Shown here one piece after another: positions 18,942 through 28,100 of a stretch of DNA of 29,727 bases (position 1 is the stretch's first letter; every line of letters starts with the position of its first letter). The stretch lies in IMG/VR virus record IMGVR_UViG_3300037258_000035, positions 1-29,727 of that record; one strand, 5' to 3'. The translations under genes and the position numbers were made by a program. Source of the DNA: a virus. The notes beneath the pieces are model-generated. The model saw nothing but the letters and a program-made list of their open reading frames with translations. It had not been told where the DNA came from and did not search any database.

Positions 18942-19996
18942 TCCAGGCCCCAGGCATCGGCCCACTTATAGGCCAATCGTTCGTAGGTCAGGTTCGCCAT
19001 CGCCGCCTTGCTTCGCCCCGCCACATCTTCACGGTAGTCCTTGTCAGCAACAAGCCTGGTGAGCCTCTGACGCCACTGACCTGGATGCTTGGCGATCTCC
19101 CCAATCCCCAGCTTGTGTAGCCGAAGGTTGTCGTAGGTCGGGGACGCCACGGTTGGAATACCGAGACTGGAAAGTTCAGCCAGCTTCAAACAGGATTTCC
19201 CATGGTTGAATTTCGTGTCCGCCAGCGGGACTATCCCCACCTCCATCTCGGCCAGTGCCGGTGAGTAGTCGGCAAAGGGAACCCAACCTTCCGAGGTCGA
19301 TGGAGGCTCGCTGAGTTTCAGGGCTTCCTGCACCCCGACACCCGTACCAACTACATGGAATCCCCACCCATACTCATCGAGCACGTCTCTAACGGCCCCC
19401 TGTGTCACCTGGAGGTCATCTGGGTGGGTTTCTACCGATCCCGACCATCCAAGCGTCTGTGGGCGCTTCTTAGGGGCCTCTGTGGCGAGATACCGCTCGG
19501 GTACGAGGTTCGGGAGCACGATTCCATGCCCGTAGCCGTAGCGGTCCTTCAATAGGGGCGTCGTACACGTCACGACATCCGCTAGTTCGCACGCTTTATC
19601 CGTCCACCGCTGATTGTCGTCAGCGCGGACGTTGGGATCAAACGCCCTATGGGCCGGATTGTCCTTGTGGATGCGATCGAAGAGGTCGTCTATGTCCACC
19701 ACGACGCGGATGCCGAGCTTTTGGACCATGGGAATCACGTCGGCCCAGTACCGAAGGTGCGGACGCTGCATCACGATTATGTCAGCCTCGGGTACCTCAT
19801 TGAGAGCTATCGCCAGGACTCCCGAAGGTGGGCGCGGGCCCCGCCAGTGATGGTTCCAGAGGACAACTGGCCCCTTGGCGTCGAAGCGAATATCGACACC
19901 TTGGTCTATGAGTACTTGAGCGGGCATCCGAAGGCGGTATTGCGATGATGCATCGTTCTCGGGACCGAACGACCAGAAGATGACTCGCTTACCCAT
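18938..19996 (-). CDS. Glycosyltransferase, GT-B fold (GT4-like)
   Basis: A 352-residue protein from ATG 19996 (MGKRVIFWSFGPENDASSQY). The N-terminal domain has VVVDIDDLFDRIHKDNPAH and DVVTCTTPLLKDRYG, then IVLPNLVPERYL. The C-terminal domain has ETHPDDLQVTQGAVRDVLDE and LADTKFNHGKSCLKLAELSS, the donor-sugar-binding region, followed by GIPTVASPTYDN. No strong ribosome site is visible. It is the first gene of the glycan operon, after a hairpin that probably ends the protease transcript. Confidence 0.85.
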   Translation of the reverse strand: MGKRVIFWSFGPENDASSQYRLRMPAQVLIDQGVDIRFDAKGPVVLWNHHWRGPRPPSGVLAIALNEVPEADIIVMQRPHLRYWADVIPMVQKLGIRVVVDIDDLFDRIHKDNPAHRAFDPNVRADDNQRWTDKACELADVVTCTTPLLKDRYGYGHGIVLPNLVPERYLATEAPKKRPQTLGWSGSVETHPDDLQVTQGAVRDVLDEYGWGFHVVGTGVGVQEALKLSEPPSTSEGWVPFADYSPALAEMEVGIVPLADTKFNHGKSCLKLAELSSLGIPTVASPTYDNLRLHKLGIGEIAKHPGQWRQRLTRLVADKDYREDVAGRSKAAMANLTYERLAYKWADAWGLE

Positions 19997-20044
19997 GGTG
20001 GGCGAAGGCTACTTGGCGCCTCATTGCAAGTGGTGGAACGCGAA

Positions 20045-20079
20045 CCGAGGGTCGGAGGTGGCATCCTCACGACCCTCGG
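20045..20079 (-). terminator. 10-bp terminator-type hairpin after the protease gene
   Basis: CCGAGGGTCG and CGACCCTCGG form a perfect stem. On the minus strand it is followed by TTCGCGTT, a poor T-run. An outer 8-bp pairing CGCGAACC/GGTTCGCG also exists. It lies between the capsid-maturation genes and the glycan operon. Confidence 0.5.
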
Positions 20080-20112
20080 CCACACGCATCCCTTGATACC
20101 GGTTCGCGAACG

Positions 20113-21969
20113 TTACACCGCAGCGGGTGTGCGCTTCTCCGTCCGCTTCTCCAGCTTTTCCAGTGCGGCCTGACGCTGCTCTTCCAACTCCTCGGGGGAG
20201 AGATTGGCGTCTCGTGACGTGTACTTCGCCACATTGGGAGGAACATCCTTGCCCATCTTGGAGTAGAGGTCCGCCAGCTGACCGGCAGCATCCGCCTTCT
20301 CCTCCGAACTAGCCGATGAGGTCTGATTCAGACGAGCAGCCGCAGCTGCAATGCCGTGAACGTTGTAGGTGCCATCGGGCTCCTTGACCGGCAGTGCACA
20401 CTGGCCCTTAGTCGATCCATCGCCCTGGACAACGAGGCAGGCCGACTTCCACTGCTGGGGGGTGTAGTCCGACTGCTTGAAGTCCGACCATGGCTTCTCG
20501 GACCAAGCGGAGGGAACGGCACGCTTGTCCATGTCGTCCGCGTCATCCTTGGTGATCCACCCCTTGCCTTTGCAGTTGCGGCACTTCAGCTGGTGACCGC
20601 CACCCTTGGGGGCTGGCAGCTTGCCCTTCCCCTTGCAGGTCGGGCACGTGGCGGCGTCGTCGGGAGCGTCGTCGGGTAGGTCATCACGTGTCACGGCCTC
20701 GACACCCGACCCGCCGCACTGCGGACACGTTTTGCCGTCCTCGGTTTCGCCCGTTCCGGCACACATGTCGCAGACGACCTTCGTTGGTGCCATGTTCTCG
20801 GCACCTGCTGGGCTACCAGGCTCGCTAGAAGGGCTAGTGGGGGACCGCTGACCTGCTGCCATCGACTTGTCCGGGTCGTTGACCCCCATCACGTCTAGTA
20901 GTGCCCCGGCCGACACACCACCGGCCTGATAGAGCGCAATGGCCTGCTGGACCGGATCGGGAAGCGTCTCCACGTCTACGTCACGGAGCCAGTCCGCCGC
21001 GCTGTCGCAGGCGGCGTCGATCGCACTGGCGATCTCCTTGGCCGAGTCGCCACCCGACCCGAGCGAACCGGGGCTGTCAGGGGCACGAAGAAGGGGCTCT
21101 TCACCCGCTGGTGCGATAGCGATGCGGATGCCCTCTAGGGCACGCTGCCACGTCGGGTGAAGGGCACGAAGGAGATCCTCGGCCCGTACCGTGTCGGGTA
21201 GTTCCGGTGGTACCCACTCCAGATCGTCGTCCCCATCGTCAGGTTCGACTGGCTCGACCGTGGTGCCATTCCCAGCCTCACGGAGTTGCTTGTTCTCGGC
21301 CTCCAGCTGCTCGATAAGCACCTGCTCGGGCGTCTTGATCGTGATGTGCTCTCGGAATCCGTCCAGGCTGGCGAGCATTCGCTGCCCATCTTCCTTGGAC
21401 AACAGATCCGCATTGACCGCTGCAATGATCTCCTGCGCGCTGAGGGACTGCTCTGCCATCTCGATCTCTTCCTCTCGTAGACCCGTTGCTACCGCGCCGG
21501 GGATGCTGCCAATGGACACTGGACTAAATTCCAGCATGGTTGCACGACGGATGTTGCGGACACCTAAAAGGCTCCGGTGCTTCTCATACTGGGGTTGCCG
21601 GAAGCCGAAGCTGAAATCAATGATTGTGCCGGACTGAATCTGCGAGTAGGCACGACCAGCGTTCGGGACCATGTTGAAGTCGTCCAGCTGACCTACCAGT
21701 TCGTTCGTGCTGCGAAGCACTTGTGCGTCGATGGCCCTTCCAAGGGGATCGCGCAGATCGTGTTGCCAACACACAAGGGGCTTGCGCTTTTCGAAGCTCT
21801 CGCGGAAGGCATCACGGTCGAAGGTGGTCTTGTAGGTATCCTCCGTATCGTGGGGGAAGCTAACCAGCACTTGACGGAGATTCTCGTCAGTATCCTTGAT
21901 GGTGCCGCCGATGGCGTCACGGAGGAACATGCCGTCCTTGGTGGGCAGCTCGCGGAAATCTGAATCCAT
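20113..21969 (-). CDS. Prohead protease with DnaJ-type zinc-finger region
   Basis: A 618-residue protein. Residues 1-170 are an HK97-type prohead protease: VCWQHDLRDPLGRAI with catalytic His70 and TIIDFSFGFRQPQ with Ser120. The middle is a Pro/acidic linker. Residues about 393-466 contain four CxxCxGxG units (CDMCAGTG, CPQCGGSG, CPTCKGKG, CRNCKGKG), as in the DnaJ zinc domain. After this come WSDFKQSDYTPQQWKSACL and ALPVKEPDGTYNVHGIAA, a conserved C-terminal phage domain. It cleaves scaffold and capsid N-termini. A DnaJ finger fused to a maturation protease is unusual. The stop is TAA. Confidence 0.88.
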   Translation of the reverse strand: MDSDFRELPTKDGMFLRDAIGGTIKDTDENLRQVLVSFPHDTEDTYKTTFDRDAFRESFEKRKPLVCWQHDLRDPLGRAIDAQVLRSTNELVGQLDDFNMVPNAGRAYSQIQSGTIIDFSFGFRQPQYEKHRSLLGVRNIRRATMLEFSPVSIGSIPGAVATGLREEEIEMAEQSLSAQEIIAAVNADLLSKEDGQRMLASLDGFREHITIKTPEQVLIEQLEAENKQLREAGNGTTVEPVEPDDGDDDLEWVPPELPDTVRAEDLLRALHPTWQRALEGIRIAIAPAGEEPLLRAPDSPGSLGSGGDSAKEIASAIDAACDSAADWLRDVDVETLPDPVQQAIALYQAGGVSAGALLDVMGVNDPDKSMAAGQRSPTSPSSEPGSPAGAENMAPTKVVCDMCAGTGETEDGKTCPQCGGSGVEAVTRDDLPDDAPDDAATCPTCKGKGKLPAPKGGGHQLKCRNCKGKGWITKDDADDMDKRAVPSAWSEKPWSDFKQSDYTPQQWKSACLVVQGDGSTKGQCALPVKEPDGTYNVHGIAAAAARLNQTSSASSEEKADAAGQLADLYSKMGKDVPPNVAKYTSRDANLSPEELEEQRQAALEKLEKRTEKRTPAAV

Positions 21970-22020
21970 GGGTGACAGTTTGCCCTAGCCAGTAAGGCTA
22001 AATGGGCGATGGTACTGGAT

Positions 22021-22188
22021 TTATGCTTCGGATGAATCCGCTTCGACCAGCGAAACCGGCACCCCTCCTGGCGTCAGTGGACCATCCTCGGGGTCTCCAA
22101 ATGGTTCCAGCAGGGCTGGATCGATGACCGTCTTGGGGTCATACCACCAGGGCATCCCGTTCTCATGGACGTCATCGCCTTGGCTCAC
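22021..22188 (-). CDS. Small acidic protein
   Basis: A 55-residue frame, GTG 22188 to TAA 22021, overlapping the TGA of the giant gene in the GTGA arrangement. It begins MSQGDDVHENGMPWWYDPKT and is strongly acidic at its end. An AAGGGA ribosome-site-like motif lies in the end of the giant gene. An internal ATG (MPWWYDPK) at 22155 is a less likely start. It sits between the polyvalent protein and the prohead protease. Function is unknown. Confidence 0.55.
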   Translation of the reverse strand: MSQGDDVHENGMPWWYDPKTVIDPALLEPFGDPEDGPLTPGGVPVSLVEADSSEA

Positions 22189-25100
22189 TGGAAATACTGA
22201 TTCCCTTCTGGGCTGAAGCTCGCAAACGGGGTTTGCATCACGAAAGCATGATATTGACCGTTTTTGAATGATACCTGGACAATCTTGAGATTCCCACCTG
22301 AGAGTGTTTCCTTCTCATTCTGACTGTTGGAGTACTTTTTGATGTCCATGGAGTAGGCGCCAGCTGCCATGTGATAGACGACAGGCACGTTGGGCGCACC
22401 GTTCTTCATGATCTCCGATTTGCCCGTCCAGTTCTCGGCTACGTCCTGACTTGTGCTCCACGATTCCGTGGGAAGGCTGATGGACCCCGTTTCGATCGCC
22501 TTCTCCAATAAATCTCGCGGGATCATCGTGCCTCGGAAGATCGGCTTATTTTTCCGCGTGGCATACTTCGATACCGCAGAAAGCAGCGTGCGAGCCATTT
22601 CGGCAGCCTTGCTCGTCAACGGAGCCTTCCCGCTTTGAGTCCAGATGCGATTGAGTTCATGGATGAAGCCGGGATCGCCAACTCCCTTATTCCGATACCA
22701 AAGCGTCCAATGGTGGACAGCGCTTGCTTCGGCAGTATTGAGATCGGGGGGCGACTGGTTGATACTGCCATTGACCCATTCCTTCCCCTCGGGGACCTCG
22801 TAGCTCATTGTCGCACCCTTGATGGGGTTCGCTGACGTACTGACGGAGGTGTACTGCCCCGCGGAGAATGAAGCGACCCCACCAGGTGTCGATCCTTCCA
22901 CCTTCTTCACTGGCGTATGACCTTGGGCCTTGTCATACGCCGCCTGATGTGCTCCCTTGGCCAAGCCCGCTTCTGCGGATGCGGCCAGGCTGCCAGCAGG
23001 GTGTTCCAGTACCTGCGTAGCGTGACTCTGCGATGATGCGTACACATCACCCGGCGAGGCGCCCGATTCCAGTGCATCGACCGCCTGGTTATAGCCCCCG
23101 ACATATGAAGAGTCGTATGCCTTCATCTGTGCTGGGCTCAGATCGGCCAGTTTGCCGTGCTTCACTGAATAACCGGGAGTCGGGATGGCGGTATTCGCTA
23201 TAGGGGTTGGAGCGGGCGTCACATTCAAAGACAATTCGCTGGCCGTTGATTCCTTCGTGGAAGCAATATTCGGTTTCACCGATACAGGTGATGGTGCGGG
23301 AACTCCACCTTTTGCACTTTCATTGGCAGCGGCAATCAGACCGTGTGCCTGACCTAGTGCCTTTGCGTGGGCCGAGTAGAAGTCGCCATCCTTCGCTTGC
23401 TTCGCCTTGGCGTAAAACGTCGCTCCCTTGGCCTTGATCTGCTTCGGGGTCTTACCCTCGGATGCCATCTGTGCACCGAACGTCTTGCCTTCACCGTGAC
23501 TTTGTAGATAGTCATTTTCAAATGACGGAGCTACCTGTTCGGGAACCGTGACGGGCTTCGCTGGGACTGTTGGTGTCGCCACCGCAACCGATTCACCCGG
23601 CTGTGGCCGGTTGGTATGTCCGACCTTAAACACCTGATATTCCTTGTGGACCGGGTGAAGGCCTTCAGTGCCCGATTCATCCACAGTGTGGAGTACCACG
23701 TTGGTGCTCGCCATTCCTGGTTGCACATTCGTGACGGTGAGAATCGGTTGTCCTTCATCGAATGCGATCTGGTCACCGGGCTTTAGATCCTCTGCACTGA
23801 CTAGCTCGTGCTCGTCGGATTCAGGCTCATCTATCCCATTTGCATATTCCGCGTGTGCCTGAGCCATTCCCTTCGCCAGAGCGTGATGCCACACGGCTCC
23901 GATGGCGTTGTTCTCAGCGAGAGCCTTGTTTGATTCCTCCATCTGGGACTTCAACTGTTCGGGAAGATCGGAAGGATTCGCATAGCCAGCTTGGAGATTC
24001 GCCAGTGTTTGTGCCTTTGCTTTGTCATACTGGGTGTTGTAGTCGAGGTTTTGCTTGGCAGCCTCCGCTATAGCGTCGGAGAGCGACATTGGCGACTTCG
24101 CCACATCGTGCGTGCTCGCCACGATGGTCGGTGCTCCCGGCACATGACCGACTGACTTGTCGATCGGCTCTCCTACACCGCTATATCCGTGAGACATGCG
24201 TGTATCGACGGCCTTGAAGTGAGCGCTGGTGGCTTCGGCGTGTGACTTGTAGACCTTCGCATTCTCCGTGAGGTGTGAACCTGGCTTCATCGAGCCGTAG
24301 CGCGTGGTGTGAGTGAAGGTACCGTCACCATTCGCGTGAACCAGTGACTCGTAGAACTTGTTGGATGATCCGCTGGTGTTCTCTAGACGGGCACCCGTGA
24401 CGTATTTCGGTGGCTCCACAGCAGGAGTGGATGGCGCTGGAGGTGGCGCGCTATTGCTCTTCCCCTTGTATCCCGCCACTTCATCGTCATGTTCTGCCAC
24501 TAGGTCGTTGACCGATTTCTCCCCCGAAATCCCGTACGAACTGGTCTCAAGATCATCCGGTCCCGTGACAGCCACGTTGTATGACCCGTTTCCATTGTCC
24601 GTCAGGTTCGTGATCTTGTGACCAGATGGCATGGAGTCACCGATATTGAGGTGCTCGACCTTCATTGCGTCGGTCAGGCCAGCGGCACCCTTCGGCGAGG
24701 GGTCATAGTGCCACCCATCCCCGTTGTGGAACTTCGGAGGCTTTGCCTGCTCTACCGCGTGCTCGGCATATCCCGCCGCTACACCCTCGCGGTGCGCCTT
24801 CTCGATGCCGGGAGGCAGCTTGGCCGCACCGTTCGCCGCAGCCTTGGAGTATTGCTGGGCCTGCTCGGGTGTGTAGCCACCGACCTGCGCTGCCTGAATA
24901 GCGTCGTCATGGGCTTGGGTGAACGCCTTGTGCTTCGGACTGCCAGGGAGGTATTTCGTGCCCGTGGTCGTGCTGACCTCGATCTTGGGACCGCTAGGAG
25001 GTTCGACATGTGAGTCAGCCAGAATGGACGTATTTCCCTGGTCGAATCCGTAGGCTTCAACACCAACTCCATGCGGATCGACAACCGCTCCGTTGTGCTC

Positions 25101-28100
25101 CCAGAAGTTCTTCGATTCGGGGGTGGCCTCAAATAGAAGTGGATTGTTCTTCTTCATCGCCTGCTTCGCCGCTGCCGCAATGAGAGCACTCCCGGCCCCG
25201 GTATGCGTTGTGGGCGTCCCCATGAATTCGATCTTGGAGTAGCTGCCTGCTTCGTCCTCGTGATGGTCCATCGCCAGTGCACCGGCAAGATGTCCCTGAG
25301 CATCCTTCGCCACCAACAGGCGATGGGCAGTACCCGCGGTTCCTTCTTCCAGTGCCGCCTCAGTCATCTTGTAGGCGTGCGATCCATCATCGGGTGTCGA
25401 GTGAAGTTCACCTAATAGTGCGTTGGCTTCACCCGAACTGATTACCGGATTTACGGTGCCACCAGCCTCATGGAACTGTGCTGCACTCTTCTGAAGTGAA
25501 GCTAGATGAGGATGAGCACTGGAAGTCTCACTTCCGAAGCCCATTGACTTCAAATGCTCCTGGCGCTGCTGGACAACGGCTGCCTGCTCGTCTGCGAACT
25601 TCTTGCTGACGCCATTGGCAAGCATCGAGTCGTGGTAACCACCAATGTCGAGATCCGCCGCCTTGTCGAGCGAAGCTTTCATGTCGGCCGGGATGTTCTC
25701 CGGTCCCGCCTTCGTCACCCCGTAGGCCAGCTTTCCCTGATCACCACCACGGATAGTTTCGTAATCGTTCTGGTCGTGGCTGACGGATGCCCAATCTCCC
25801 GGCTTCCAGTGCTTCTTGAGGTTCCCCTGGGCACGGAATCGACCCGTTCCTCCGAGGTCCAGCCTTACGACGTTGCCCTCTGCATCCTTGAAGAGATTCG
25901 GGCCGTCTACCTTGCCGCTCGCCGTCACCATGCCCGTGAGGTCGTAGTGGCTCATCAGGGCATCCATCCCGGCCCCGGTGCGAGCACTGGCACGTGTCCG
26001 TCCGTCCGTGTCCTTTGTGGAGAGGATCGGCTTGAGTCCCGTCATGTAGTGGCTCATTGCGCGTACCGAGCCGTCGTTCATCTTGACGAGACTGACCTTC
26101 TGCGCCGTCACACCGGCCTGCTGGTAAGCGAGTGATCCCGCTACCTCGTTCATGGCGTGCTCGTCGGACTGTGCTCCCTTGAGGAAGTAGCCCTGACCGT
26201 TCGCGTCCTCGTACCACTTGCCACCGTTGGTGCCTGTAGCGGGGACGGTTTCACCGTTGGAGAACTTCTCGCCGGGTGACAGAGGCTTCATCAACTTCAG
26301 GTCGGCTTCGGTCTGTGGAGGTCCGCCGAGATGCCCGATCGGTGGCACTACCGGCTTCGCTACGTCGGCGTTGACCGTTGAGGATTCGATCGTGGGCTTG
26401 GCCGCTTGTTGCGGAACGAAATCGGGATGCAGCGGCAGCTCCGTATTGGGGTTCAGCATCTTGGTGTGGCCGAATCCCTGATCGTCAACGAACACGATCT
26501 GCTTCGTCTTGGGATTGTGGGGACTGTGAACGGTCAGCTTTTCAGAGCCGTACTTCACTACCTCTCCCGAGGAGAGATCCTTGACCGCCTTCATATGTGG
26601 ATAAGGCCGAATCCCTGGCTTGGGAGTTGCTTCGGCCTCGGTCTGCGCCTTCCCAATGGCTGCCTCTGTTGATTCCAACCCCGAGCTAGGAGAGGCTCCG
26701 GGAGCGACAGATGATGCTGCGGGCTTCAATCGGGCATAGACAGTGGCGTTCCCTCCACCAGTATGGGGATTCTCGCCTCCAGCTAGATGGATCGTGCTCC
26801 CAGTCTTGCCAATCTCAACTGATGTGACGGGCTGGAAAGTCTGCTTGCCGTTAAAGGTGGCGGCGTTGTGTTCAGCGATATAGCCCTTTTCCGTCGTAGC
26901 GGTTGGTTTGAAACCTTCGGGAGTCTGCGCCCCGGCAGGGTAAACCTTTCCGTCCTGATGGGTAGCAATCAGATCACCTGGCTGGATGTCTTTTGCCTTT
27001 ACCTTCTCGTGGATCGCAGGATTGAACTGCTGGATTCCCTTGATCGATTCGTGGCCCGTTGAAGGTTCGGCCAGCTTCCCAGCGGCTTGCTGTGCCTTGA
27101 GTGTCGCCGCTTCCGTGGATTCCAGATCCACCGTTGTGCCAGTAGCAACCGAGTGCGCAACACCAGCTTGCGTTGCTTCACCTGTACCAGGCGCCTCTTG
27201 CGTGCTGCTTCCGAACCCGATGGAGTGTGCGTAGTATCCGGCCGCTACACCCTCGCGCTTGGCTCTTGCTTGGTTCGCCTGCATGTTCTGTGCGATGACA
27301 TCGTGCTCATTCGACTTCTCATGTGCATTGACCGCTGTGGTGTTGTGCTCGATCGCATGGACCCTCGCATCGGCATAGCCCTGCTCAAAGTTCGTGGCCC
27401 GCGTGCTACCCGGCGTGTACTTGTGGATGGACTTCGCTTCCTTGGTGAAGCGATCCGTTAGCTTCTGGCGCTCAGCCTTCTGTTCGGGCGTCAATGCCTT
27501 CTCAGATGTCGGCTTGGGCAATGCCCCTGTTGACTGGTTTACATCCGTATGGGACTCGGATGATTTCTTGACCGCTTCGTGTGCTTCCTCACCCTTCTTC
27601 GCTGCTTCACCCCAGGCGTGACCCCATTCGTGGCCGTGGAGCGTTGCCTCGTAGGGATGCTCCTCGCGCCAGACTTTCCAGTTACGAGTCTGGAGATCGT
27701 CATCCCATCCCGACATGACGGCATAACTCCTCTCGACACGCACGCCGTGATGGAGGTACTGCTGCCACTTCGCATGTTGATCCTGCAACGCAGAACCCAC
27801 CACCTCGGAGAGTTCCTTATCGGTGGATTCAGAACGTGCCGAGACCGCTGTGTGATGGGTGAACACGTGTGTAGTGCCATCACCTCTCTTCTCAACGCTG
27901 TCGATGTGGAACCGTCCTCCGCTAATGACCTCTTTCTCGGACTTAAACCCGCTCAGATTAGATACGTCCCAACCGTGAGCACCTTTCGCAACATGAATGA
28001 TGACGGGCTTCTCGGACTTCGATGCGCCTACAGCAAACGCGGCAGCGATATTTCCTGATTTAGAGAATGAGGATGCAGGAAGGTTTAGGGTACCGCCTTC

